Assembly (NCBI GenBank): GCA_903872555.1
Contig: CAIQLE010000316.1
Span: 1 to 17,758, forward strand
Length of the DNA stretch: 17,758 nt
Source of the DNA: an uncultured bacterium
GTDB lineage: Bacteria; Pseudomonadota; Gammaproteobacteria; Burkholderiales; Burkholderiaceae_D
Direction of reading: 5' to 3'
The notes below the pieces were generated by a model that worked only from the letters and a program-made list of their open reading frames with translations, was not told the DNA's origin and searched no databases. The position numbers were made by a program, and so were the translations under genes. This document shows positions 1-6,331 of the stretch, piece by piece (the first letter of the stretch is position 1; the number at the start of each line of letters is the position of its first letter).

Positions 1-211
1 GAGGGTAATGGCGGGGATCAAGCTCTGGCAATACAGCCTGCATGGCATCCTGCAGCCCCAGACCGATCACATAGGAAGCAGTTTTATTGTCTGGCACCGG
101 CAGCCCCAGATCACGGGCTGCGGCCTGAATACTCTGAACAATGGTTGGGGTGCTGTCCATCAGCGTACCGTCCCAGTCAAACACAATCAGATCAAATTTA
201 TTTCTTGGCAT
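1..211 (-). CDS. HAD-superfamily hydrolase, phosphoglycolate phosphatase-like (N-terminal part, cut by window edge)
   Basis: Only the first 70 codons are inside the window; the gene runs off the left edge. Haloacid dehalogenase-type phosphatases hydrolyse phosphomonoesters through an aspartyl-phosphate intermediate. Motif I is visible as FDWDGTLMDST: D12 would be the nucleophile and D14 the general acid/base. The stretch after it (GLPVPDN, YVIGLGLQDAM) looks like the start of the cap domain in the Gph/HAD-IA group. The ATG at 211 lies 14 nt inside the 3' end of rluC in another frame. No clear Shine-Dalgarno precedes it, so translation is probably coupled to rluC. Motifs II-IV are outside the window, so the substrate cannot be told: phosphoglycolate phosphatase is the closest family label, not a proven function. 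Confidence 0.85.
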   Translation of the reverse strand, partial: MPRNKFDLIVFDWDGTLMDSTPTIVQSIQAAARDLGLPVPDNKTASYVIGLGLQDAMQAVLPELDPRHYP

Positions 212-1250
212 TTTTTATCGTTTCGTAACCGTGTTCATGCGCCATTTCCTCAGTGGCCGGCAGGCTTTCGAGGAAGCGCATACATTCTTTCGGCAAGGCC
301 GCATCAACCGTGACGACTTTTTCAGAAACCGGATGAACAAAGCTCAGTTTATGCGCATGCAGGAACATGCGCTTGAGCGCCACTCTGTCCCCTTCTGAGC
401 GCTGCAACTGACGGTTCAGTGCAAAGTCCCCATACTTATCATCACCCACAATCGGATAGCCCGTAGACGACAGATGCACACGTATCTGGTGCGTGCGTCC
501 GGTCTTGAGCTCAGCCTCGAGCAGCACAAACTCACCGTATTTTCTCAACAAATTAAAGACTGTGTGAGAAGGCATGCCGTCGGCCTGTACCCTGACGCGT
601 CGCTCACCATCTGCCGCCGTGTATTTGTGCAGCGCGAGTTTGACGTGCTGACGGCGATTTTGCCATTCGCCACGCACCAGCGTCAGATAGCGCTTATCGA
701 GCTGACCTTCGCGTATCTGTTCATGTACATGCGTCAGCGCACTGCGTTTTTTCGCCAGCATCAGGATGCCTGAGGTTTCGCGGTCCAGCCTATGGACCAG
801 CTCCAGAAATTTCGCTGTCGGTCGCGCTGCGCGCCATTGCTCGATCACGCCGTAGCTGACGCCAGAACCACCGTGAACTGCCACCCCTGCCGGCTTGTCT
901 ATAATAAGCAGAGCATCGTCTTCCAGCAGGATGCGGAACTCAGTAGCCGGCACGTGGGACTGGTCGCGCTCCGTCATGCGCATGGGCGGCACGCGCACCA
1001 GGTCGCCCTCGGCCAGCCGGTAAGTCTGGGCTATGCGCCCTTTGTTGACTCTGACTTGGCCTGAACGCAGCACCTGATAAACGTGACTTTTAGGTACGCC
1101 CTTGCAGATTCTTATTAAAAAATTATCAATACGCTGCCCCGACTCTTCTGCTCCTATGGTCAGCAGACGCACTTCAGGCTTGCCCTCAGTGGCAGAGTCA
1201 GCCGTGCGAGAAGTCGCCTGGGCATCGGAAAATCTCGCTAAGTCCTTCAT
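198..1250 (-). CDS. rluC: 23S rRNA pseudouridine synthase RluC
   Basis: RluC-type enzymes isomerise specific uridines of 23S rRNA to pseudouridine (E. coli RluC modifies U955, U2504 and U2580). The 350-residue product has a poorly conserved N-terminal extension of about 35 residues. An S4 RNA-binding domain follows at about 38-88 (GQRIDNFLI, KSHVYQVLRSGQVRVNKG), then the RluA-family catalytic domain. The signature HRLDRETSG is at 153-161, with D156 the catalytic aspartate. DKPAGVAVHGG (118-128) and the RTHQIRVHLSSTGYPIVGDDKYG block near the C-terminus are also typical. The ATG at 1250 is the only Met before residue 90. Its upstream sequence is AT-rich without a Shine-Dalgarno, and a candidate promoter sits so close that the mRNA could be almost leaderless. 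A GTG at codon 27 is a less likely alternative start. rluC diverges from rne, as it does in E. coli, and overlaps the following HAD gene by 14 nt. Confidence 0.95.
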   Translation of the reverse strand: MKDLARFSDAQATSRTADSATEGKPEVRLLTIGAEESGQRIDNFLIRICKGVPKSHVYQVLRSGQVRVNKGRIAQTYRLAEGDLVRVPPMRMTERDQSHVPATEFRILLEDDALLIIDKPAGVAVHGGSGVSYGVIEQWRAARPTAKFLELVHRLDRETSGILMLAKKRSALTHVHEQIREGQLDKRYLTLVRGEWQNRRQHVKLALHKYTAADGERRVRVQADGMPSHTVFNLLRKYGEFVLLEAELKTGRTHQIRVHLSSTGYPIVGDDKYGDFALNRQLQRSEGDRVALKRMFLHAHKLSFVHPVSEKVVTVDAALPKECMRFLESLPATEEMAHEHGYETIKNAKK

Positions 1251-1258
1251 TTTGAATA

Positions 1259-1264
1259 TATAAT
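1259..1264 (+). promoter_or_regulatory. Perfect TATAAT hexamer, possible rne -10 overlapping the rluC -10
   Basis: A perfect TATAAT is on the plus strand at 1259-1264, directly over the candidate minus-strand -10 of rluC. A -35 at the right distance (about 1235-1241) is poor, so this is weak as an independent promoter call. If used for rne, it would give a leader of roughly 535 nt. No better plus-strand -35/-10 pair stood out in 1270-1780. Confidence 0.2.
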
Positions 1265-1288
1265 CGCGAGGCAGAGAAGATCTGCCAA
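1260..1288 (-). promoter_or_regulatory. Candidate sigma70-type promoter of rluC
   Basis: On the minus strand TTGGCA (1288-1283) is separated by exactly 17 nt from GATTAT (1265-1260), matching the -35 consensus at 5 of 6 and the -10 consensus at 4 of 6 positions. Transcription would begin about 3-4 nt before the rluC ATG at 1250, implying a nearly leaderless mRNA. That fits the missing Shine-Dalgarno. Spacing and matches are seen in the sequence; promoter activity is inference. Confidence 0.4.
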
Positions 1289-1756
1289 TCGTGTTAGAAG
1301 AAAAAGACCATTCTACACAGGGGCGTCTCCATCGGCCCCGCCTTTGTGCAAATTCGATGGAATAGCTGTGTATGCATCATCTCTGTGCCGTCAGGGTCGC
1401 GCCGAAGTTGTGATCGGACTGTGCGCAGTGATGTTGGAACCGAGTACCTGGAAAACAAGGATATGTCTGGCAAGACGTTCGATCTGAAAGGCTTGCCAGT
1501 AGATGTAGCTGTAGAGTTCGCCGATTTCGCTTAACACCACTATCTTCAAAAACGATATGGTTTTTCCCAGCCCAATCCGATTCAGCCAGCGGTCACGCCT
1601 AGCGTGCCTGCCTGCGCTCGGATAAGCACCGGGATCTGCAGCGGTTTATTCGACAGTTTCATCCGCGCCCTGTGAGACCTGCGCTAAAGCGCTGGCTTCA
1701 CGTCACGGCAACCCTCCCCTCCGGCCTCCATCCTCGCATGCATCCCTGAGTAAGCT

Positions 1757-1801
1757 GCGCGCCTAACCGCGCGCCGAGTAAAGGCTCAAAGAGCCACGGA
1801 G
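1757..1801 (+). promoter_or_regulatory. Tandem hairpins abutting the rne ribosome binding site
   Basis: Hairpin A pairs GCGCGC at 1757-1762 with GCGCGC at 1769-1774 around a 6-nt loop. Hairpin B pairs GGCTC at 1783-1787 with GAGCC at 1791-1795 around AAA. The Shine-Dalgarno CGGAG (1797-1801) starts one base after hairpin B and lies 6 nt before the ATG at 1808. These structures could control ribosome access or present an RNase E cleavage or 5'-UTR sensing site. That function is inferred from position and from the known autoregulation of rne in E. coli. Confidence 0.45.
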
Positions 1802-1807
1802 TTACAA

Positions 1808-4669
1808 ATGAAACGCATGCTTTTCAACGCAACGCAGCAGGAAGAACTGCGCGTCGCCATCGTCGACGGGCAAAAGCTAATCGACATCGACATCGAGACC
1901 ACCGGTCGCGAACAACGCAAATCCAACATCTATAAAGGCGTCATCACTCGCATCGAGCCTTCGCTCGAAGCCTGCTTCGTCAATTATGGTGAAGAGCGCC
2001 ACGGCTTCCTGCCTTTCAAGGAAGTCGCCCGCAGCTATTTCCGTGAAGGCGTCGATGTACGCAACGCCAGCATCCGTGACGCCCTGCGCGAAGGCCAGGA
2101 AATCATGGTGCAGGTCGAAAAAGAAGAACGTGGCAATAAGGGCGCTGCCCTGACCTCCTTCGTTTCTCTGGCCGGTCGCTATCTGGTACTGATGCCTAAC
2201 AACCCTCGCGGCGGCGGTGTATCGCGCCGTGTCGAAGGCGAAGACCGTCAAGAACTGCGCGAGACCATGGACAAGCTGGATCTGCCACAAGGTATGTCCG
2301 TCATTGCCCGCACTGCCGGCATAGGCCGTAACGTCGACGAACTGCAGTGGGATCTGAACTACCTGATGCAATTGTGGGGCGCTATTGATGGTGCCAGCCA
2401 GTCGGCATCCGGTGCCTTCCTGATCTATCAGGAATCTTCACTGGTGATCCGCGCCATCCGCGATTACTTCCAGCCTGACATAGGCGAGATTCTGATCGAT
2501 ACCGATGAGATCTTCGAACAGGCTCAGCAGTTCATGAGTCACGTCATGCCGGACATGGTGCATCGTGTGAAGCGTTACCACGACGACGTGCCACTCTTCT
2601 CGCGCTTCCAGATCGAGCATCAGATCGAGACCGCCTATTCACGTACCGTGCCTCTGCCATCAGGCGGCGCGATCGTGATTGACCACACCGAAGCACTGGT
2701 GTCGGTCGACGTGAACTCGGCACGTGCCACTCGTGGCAGCGATATCGAAACCACCGCATTCAACACCAATCTTGAAGCCGCCGATGAAGTGGCCCGCCAG
2801 TTGCGCCTGCGCGACCTGGGTGGCCTGATCGTGATCGACTTCATTGATATGGAGAATTCCAAGAATCAGCGCGAAATTGAAACCCGCCTGAAAGATGCGC
2901 TGCACTATGATCGTGCCCGCGTACAGATGGGCAAGATCTCACGCTTCGGCCTGATGGAACTGTCGCGTCAGCGCCTGCGCCCTTCGCTCTCCGAAGGCAG
3001 CCATGTGACCTGCCCGCGCTGCAATGGCACCGGCCATATCCGCGATACCGATTCTTCCGCGCTGCAAGTGCTGCGTATCATTCAGGAAGAAGCGATGAAG
3101 GAAAACTCGGCAGCTATTCATGTACAGGTACCGGTCGATGTTGCCGCATTCCTGCTGAATGAAAAGCGCGGCGAGATTCTGAAGATAGAGACACGTCACC
3201 GCGTCTCCGTGATCCTGATCCCGAACAAGCATCTGGAAACGCCGCACTACAAGCTTGAGCGCATCAAGCACGATGATCCGCGTCTGGATGACTTGCAAGT
3301 GAGTTATCAGATGGCCGAAGAAATCGATACCGATGTCGGCTACAGCAAGCGCAAACAAGAAGAAGCCAAGCCACGTCAGGAAGCCATGGTCAAGACCATC
3401 ACGCCTGACCAGCCGGCACCTGTGGTTGACCGTCGTCCTGCGCTGGTCGCAACTGACGAAGTCGCTGCTGAAGGTTTCCTCTCACGCCTGTTTGGTTTGT
3501 TCCGCAAGAGGCCTGCAGCGGCTGAGGCTGCAACGACATCCAAGCCTCAGCAACGCGATCGTAACGAGCGCGGCAACCGTCAGGGTCGCGGCCGTGGCCG
3601 TGGTCGCGGTGGCCGGGACAAGACAGAAGAGCGCACACCCGCCGAAGCCAAGGGCGTAGCGAAAGAAGTCAAAGAACCTAAAGAGGCGAAGGAAGCGCAG
3701 AACCAGCGCCAGCCAAAACCACCACGTGAAGCGCGCGAGCCTCGCGAACCACGCGAGCCACGTGAAGCAGGTGAAGGACGTCGCGAACGCACACCTCGTC
3801 CGCCGCGTGAAGAGCGTAAGGTCAACGCTGTCGAAGCCCATGTGACTCCGGCACCTGAACTGCCCGTGACAGGTGAGATCGAGCAGAAAGATTTGCTGGC
3901 ATCACAGACTGAGGGAGGCGCACCGGAGAACGGTGAAGAGCAACCACGTCGTCGTCGTCGTCGTGGCGGTCGCAACCGTAACCGTCGTGACCGTGATCCT
4001 TCAGCCGTTGGCGAGCATGATGCACATGAAGATGGCGAGTCGGGCGATTCGAGTGAAGCAGGCGATGAGGCCATCAGCCATCACGCACATGCTGACACTC
4101 ACACGCATGAAACGCATCAACATGAAACACCAGCTGCGCCACATCATGCTGAACATCATGTCACGGCTGAAGCTGAGTCACCGGTCGCTGCACCCGTAGC
4201 GCAGGTTCATGCTGCTCCGGTTGCTGCTCCCACAGCAGCGCCTGTCCATGTAGCTTCGGTCGCAACTGAAGCCCATGACTCGCATGCAGCAGAAACGCCG
4301 GTTCACCCTGCGCCGGCAGAAGCTGTACACACACATGAAGCCCCCGTCGTGGCTGAATCTGTGCAGCACACTGCAGCAACTCCTGCACCAGCGCCTGCCT
4401 TCGTGCCGGCTCCGGTAGTAGCTGCACCCGTTGTGGCAGCACCGGTCGCTGCACCTGTGGTCGCCGCTGCTCCAGAGGCACCTAAGGTTGATATCGAAGC
4501 CATGCTGAACAGCGCAGGCCTGACGCTGGCAGTGACTGATCCTGAAAAACTGCGCGCCGTTCAGGCCGCCAGTGCCAGCATCGCCCCTGCGCCGCGTGTA
4601 CCACGTGAGCGCAAGCCAGCAGAAGCCATAACGAATGAACCTCTGGTTCAGGTCGAGACCCAGCGTTAA
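1808..4669 (+). CDS. rne: Ribonuclease E
   Basis: Essential endoribonuclease that cuts single-stranded A/U-rich RNA in mRNA decay and in rRNA/tRNA processing, and scaffolds the degradosome at the inner membrane. The 953-residue product (E. coli: 1061) has an S1 domain at about 36-125 and the 5'-phosphate sensor ARTAG at 167-171 (R168, T169). The catalytic DNase I-like region carries D301 (SVDVNSARATRG) and D344 (IVIDFIDMEN). The Zn-link CPRCNGTG has C402 and C405. After about 510 the sequence becomes low-complexity. EGFLSRLFGLFRKRP (555-569) looks like the amphipathic membrane-targeting helix. An RG-rich run (593-603), PRE repeats (645-653), an R6 cluster (714-719), a His-rich stretch (758-784, 11 His) and Ala/Pro/Val repeats (790-892) follow. 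A short ordered-looking end, EAMLNSAGLTLAVTDPEKL (897-915), closes the tail. ATG with CGGAG 6 nt upstream; monocistronic, ended by a strong terminator. Confidence 0.97.
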   Translation: MKRMLFNATQQEELRVAIVDGQKLIDIDIETTGREQRKSNIYKGVITRIEPSLEACFVNYGEERHGFLPFKEVARSYFREGVDVRNASIRDALREGQEIMVQVEKEERGNKGAALTSFVSLAGRYLVLMPNNPRGGGVSRRVEGEDRQELRETMDKLDLPQGMSVIARTAGIGRNVDELQWDLNYLMQLWGAIDGASQSASGAFLIYQESSLVIRAIRDYFQPDIGEILIDTDEIFEQAQQFMSHVMPDMVHRVKRYHDDVPLFSRFQIEHQIETAYSRTVPLPSGGAIVIDHTEALVSVDVNSARATRGSDIETTAFNTNLEAADEVARQLRLRDLGGLIVIDFIDMENSKNQREIETRLKDALHYDRARVQMGKISRFGLMELSRQRLRPSLSEGSHVTCPRCNGTGHIRDTDSSALQVLRIIQEEAMKENSAAIHVQVPVDVAAFLLNEKRGEILKIETRHRVSVILIPNKHLETPHYKLERIKHDDPRLDDLQVSYQMAEEIDTDVGYSKRKQEEAKPRQEAMVKTITPDQPAPVVDRRPALVATDEVAAEGFLSRLFGLFRKRPAAAEAATTSKPQQRDRNERGNRQGRGRGRGRGGRDKTEERTPAEAKGVAKEVKEPKEAKEAQNQRQPKPPREAREPREPREPREAGEGRRERTPRPPREERKVNAVEAHVTPAPELPVTGEIEQKDLLASQTEGGAPENGEEQPRRRRRRGGRNRNRRDRDPSAVGEHDAHEDGESGDSSEAGDEAISHHAHADTHTHETHQHETPAAPHHAEHHVTAEAESPVAAPVAQVHAAPVAAPTAAPVHVASVATEAHDSHAAETPVHPAPAEAVHTHEAPVVAESVQHTAATPAPAPAFVPAPVVAAPVVAAPVAAPVVAAAPEAPKVDIEAMLNSAGLTLAVTDPEKLRAVQAASASIAPAPRVPRERKPAEAITNEPLVQVETQR
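4180..4455 (+). repeat. Ala/Pro/Val-coding low-complexity repeat in the rne tail
   Basis: The DNA encoding the Ala-Pro-Val segment of RNase E is internally repetitive. The 15-mer ACCGGTCGCTGCACC occurs at 4180-4194 and again at 4441-4455, with many degenerate GCTGCTCC/GCACCGGT-like units between. Such a stretch can change length by slippage or recombination, so tail length is likely to differ between strains. The exact repeat is seen; the variability is inference. Confidence 0.5.
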
Positions 4670-4686
4670 GCTGCTTCACTCCCAAC

Positions 4687-4719
4687 AAAAAGCCCGCTTG
4701 GTTTCAAGCGGGCTTTTTT
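4687..4719 (+). terminator. Strong intrinsic terminator, near-symmetric (likely bidirectional)
   Basis: GCCCGCTTG (4692-4700) pairs perfectly with CAAGCGGGC (4705-4713) across a GTTT loop. The stem is extended by five A's (4687-4691) pairing with the T run (4714-4719), giving a 14-bp stem in all. Read on the plus strand it ends in TTTTTT and terminates rne 18 nt after its stop codon. Read on the minus strand it ends in TTTTT, so it should also stop transcription arriving from the nuo side. Confidence 0.93.
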
Positions 4720-4729
4720 GTCATTAAAC

Positions 4730-4758
4730 TAGTCAGCATTTCTATCTTGAATTATGAT
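4730..4758 (+). promoter_or_regulatory. Candidate promoter of the toxin-antitoxin cassette
   Basis: TAGTCA (4730-4735, 4 of 6 to the -35 consensus) lies 17 nt before TATGAT (4753-4758, 5 of 6 to the -10 consensus), 32 nt ahead of the antitoxin ATG. It is downstream of the rne terminator, so the cassette appears to have independent transcription. The -10 is covered by a perfect inverted repeat. Confidence 0.5.
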
Positions 4759-4762
4759 AATT
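4750..4762. promoter_or_regulatory. Palindromic operator candidate over the TA -10 box
   Basis: AATTAT-G-ATAATT is a perfect 13-nt inverted repeat centred on 4756, overlapping the candidate -10 hexamer. Ribbon-helix-helix antitoxins, alone or with their toxin, typically bind such palindromes and repress their own promoter. The position and the predicted antitoxin fold both fit autoregulation; binding itself is inferred. Confidence 0.5.
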
Positions 4763-4790
4763 GATCAGGACATGCCAAGCGGAGGTCAGC

Positions 4791-5021
4791 ATGAGCACAG
4801 CAAGCCCCGAAAAATTCTCATCTCAGGCAGCGCCAGAAGTACTGGCAGCGCTACGCCAAATTGCTGAGTCAGAAGGACGGCAATTTCAGGCTGTACTGGA
4901 TGAAGCGATGCGTGACTACATAGAACGTCACCAGAAAGAACGGCCACGTCTTCAGGTGCTGGAAGCCTTTGCTTCTAGTCTGCAGGAATTCGATAGTCTG
5001 TATGGCGAACTGGCCAAGTGA
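4791..5021 (+). CDS. Antitoxin of a Doc-type toxin-antitoxin module, ribbon-helix-helix-like
   Basis: 76 residues. The start is chosen at the ATG at 4791 because a perfect GGAGG (4781-4785) sits 5 nt upstream; an in-frame TTG at 4761 has no such signal. The pattern is a short strand-like segment (EKFSSQA, about 7-13), a helix (PEVLAALRQIAESEG, 15-29), a second helix (RQFQAVLDEAMRDYIERHQ, 30-48) and a C-terminal tail (LEAFASSLQEFDSLYGELAK, 57-76). That reads as a CopG/Arc-type RHH DNA-binding domain followed by a toxin-binding tail. It does not look like Phd, the classical partner of Doc. The stop overlaps the toxin start by 4 nt (GTGA), so the two are translationally coupled. Expected role: neutralise the toxin and repress the operon. 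The partner assignment is strong from context; the RHH fold is inferred from sequence pattern. Confidence 0.8.
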   Translation: MSTASPEKFSSQAAPEVLAALRQIAESEGRQFQAVLDEAMRDYIERHQKERPRLQVLEAFASSLQEFDSLYGELAK

Positions 5022-5401
5022 ACCCGAGGGAGTACCTGACGGTTGCTGATGTACTGGGACTGCACATCATACTAATTCAACGATATGGCGGAACAAGTGG
5101 CCTGAGAGATCCCGACGCTTTAAATGCTGCCATGTTTCGGCCGCAAAGCGGGTACTACGAAGACATCATTGCCGAAGCCGCAGCACTCTGCGAAAGCCTT
5201 GCAATCAACCATCCTTTTATTGACGGCAATAAGCGCATAGCATTCGCTGCTGCGGACGTTTTCTTGCGTATCAATGGATGGAGATTACACAGAGAACCTA
5301 TGGTCATTTACCGCGAGATGACACAAATGTTCGATACACAAACTTTCGACATTGCTCATCTGGAGCCATGGCTAAGAAATTTCGCGCAACCCATGAAATA
5401 A
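5018..5401 (+). CDS. doc: Death-on-curing (Doc/Fic family) toxin
   Basis: 127 residues, the usual size of Doc proteins (P1 Doc is 126). The Fic/Doc active-site motif is HPFIDGNKRIA at 65-75, in the Doc-like form with NKR rather than the NGR of AMPylating Fic enzymes. H65 and D69 would be catalytic, and N71/K72/R73 would hold phosphate. GLRDPDALNAAMFRPQ (28-43) before it and the ring of helices around it are also Doc-like. Known for P1 Doc: it phosphorylates EF-Tu and stops translation elongation. The same reaction is expected here but not shown. Starts at GTG 5018, overlapping the antitoxin stop. It ends 5 nt from the convergent Nudix stop codon with no terminator between. The motif is intact, so the toxin is probably functional. 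Confidence 0.9.
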   Translation: MNPREYLTVADVLGLHIILIQRYGGTSGLRDPDALNAAMFRPQSGYYEDIIAEAAALCESLAINHPFIDGNKRIAFAAADVFLRINGWRLHREPMVIYREMTQMFDTQTFDIAHLEPWLRNFAQPMK

Positions 5402-5406
5402 ATATC

Positions 5407-5973
5407 TCAAGCTTGCGACGGCAAACTCCACTCCCCCTGCCGTAACTTATCCAGCCAGAAGGCACCGATCATGGTCTTCACATCGGTCACCTTACCTTGC
5501 CGTATCCAGTCCAGTAATTCATCCATGGGCAGGCTGATCACATCAAGGAATTCACCGGCATCCAGCTGACGCTCGCCTTCGGTCAGCCCGCGTGCCAGAA
5601 AAATATCAAGGTGCTCATCCGAATAGGCAATCGCATTATGGATGGTGCAGACGAATTCCCAATGGCTGGCGCTATAGCCCGTCTCTTCACGCAATTCTCT
5701 TTGCGCGCATGACAAGGGATCTTCGCCCGGATCGATTTTGCCCGCAGGTAATTCTATAAAAACCTGATTATTCGGATAACGGAACTGACGTTCCAGCAAG
5801 ACACGACCGTCATCAAATACAGGAAGGATAACGACAGCACCAGGATGACGGAAATATTCACGCGATGCTTCTGAGCCATCAGGCAAGCGTACGCGATCAC
5901 GCCGCATCTTCAGAAAATGCCCGTCGTAGACAAGCTCACTGCTGATCAGTGATTCTTTGAGATGCTCATCCAC
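5407..5973 (-). CDS. Nudix hydrolase, ADP-ribose pyrophosphatase (NudF-like)
   Basis: 188 residues. The Nudix box (GX5EX7REUXEEXGU) is complete: G78, E84, R92-E93, E96-E97 and G99 in GKIDPGEDPL...QRELREETGY; the glutamates bind Mg2+. The preceding FRHPGAVVILPV, RQFRYPN and ELPAGKID are typical of the ADP-ribose pyrophosphatase group, which hydrolyses ADP-ribose to AMP and ribose 5-phosphate in the cytosol. Substrate is inferred from this similarity; other nucleoside-diphosphate sugars are possible. It starts at GTG 5973 with a purine-rich AAAGGGAA about 8 nt upstream. It is the last gene of the nuo series, 39 nt after the DUF2818 gene. No terminator follows on this strand before the convergent toxin gene. 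Confidence 0.9.
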   Translation of the reverse strand: MDEHLKESLISSELVYDGHFLKMRRDRVRLPDGSEASREYFRHPGAVVILPVFDDGRVLLERQFRYPNNQVFIELPAGKIDPGEDPLSCAQRELREETGYSASHWEFVCTIHNAIAYSDEHLDIFLARGLTEGERQLDAGEFLDVISLPMDELLDWIRQGKVTDVKTMIGAFWLDKLRQGEWSLPSQA

Positions 5974-6012
5974 AGTGATTTCCCTTTGATGTAGAGATTC
6001 AGGGCTGCTGCA

Positions 6013-6318
6013 TCAGTCGCTGCGACGACGCAGGTAACGATGCACAAAACCGGGAAAACCGAGCACAAGATACAGACAGATGGTGACCGCATAGAATTGC
6101 CAGCCCTGTGTAAAAGCATTGCCCATAAACGTTTCCAGCAAGCGCGCAATGCCGAGCACCAGAAAGTACAGCAGCAGCAATTCAAAAATGCGTATCCAAG
6201 CCGATTTCTCAGGCTGCTTCAGGCGAAATACACCGAACAGGGATTCGGTGAAAAAAGGGAAATTCGCTGCAATCGCCATCAAAACAATGGCGATCCAGCT
6301 GATAGCAGGAGTGTTCAC
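6013..6318 (-). CDS. DUF2818 family small membrane protein
   Basis: 101 residues with three predicted membrane segments at about 6-26 (containing ISWIAIVLMAIAANFPFF), 42-62 and 73-93, and a basic C-terminus (RYLRRRSD). I recognise it as the DUF2818 family, which in Burkholderiales is regularly found right after nuoN; the molecular function is unknown. It starts at GTG 6318, 13 nt after the nuoN stop, with only a weak GCGGG upstream. The Nudix gene follows after 39 nt. Position at the end of the complex I operon and the inner-membrane prediction suggest a complex I accessory or assembly role (inference). Confidence 0.85.
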   Translation of the reverse strand: MNTPAISWIAIVLMAIAANFPFFTESLFGVFRLKQPEKSAWIRIFELLLLYFLVLGIARLLETFMGNAFTQGWQFYAVTICLYLVLGFPGFVHRYLRRRSD

Positions 6319-6331
6319 GCTGTATGCCCGC

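Larger units (their letters stand above)
1251..1807 (+). other. Long rluC-rne intergenic region / probable rne 5' leader
   Basis: This is 557 nt without a convincing gene. A 62-codon ORF at 1346-1534 has no Shine-Dalgarno and no recognisable family. Short perfect hairpins are CACGC/GCGTG (1594-1606), GCGC/GCGC with a TAAA loop (1681-1692), GCGCGC/GCGCGC (1757-1774) and GGCTC/GAGCC (1783-1795). An A/T-rich inverted repeat, AAAAAC/GTTTTT, spans 1548-1565. Known for E. coli: rne has a long structured 5' UTR through which RNase E represses its own mRNA. The geometry here suggests a similar role, but I cannot show homology to the E. coli leader. Confidence 0.5.

Noticed and set aside
474..1064. 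Two plus-strand ORFs (99 and 90 codons) inside rluC
   Set aside because: Antisense shadows of an intact pseudouridine synthase gene with conserved catalytic motifs.
1346..1534. 62-codon plus-strand ORF in the rluC-rne gap
   Set aside because: No Shine-Dalgarno, no recognisable domain, and it lies within the probable rne leader; its length is what chance would give at this base composition.
1548..1565. AAAAAC/GTTTTT inverted repeat as a terminator
   Set aside because: The stem has only one G-C pair and no strong stem is followed by a T run; it is at most a weak structure in the leader.
3580..4074. 164-codon minus-strand ORF (and a neighbouring 119-codon one) inside the rne tail
   Set aside because: Low-complexity Arg/Ser/Pro translation that mirrors the repetitive rne scaffold codons; no start signals. 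A shadow of rne.
4761..4790. Ten-codon N-terminal extension of the antitoxin from a TTG at 4761
   Set aside because: It overlaps the operator and the likely transcription start; the ATG at 4791 has a perfect GGAGG at the right distance.
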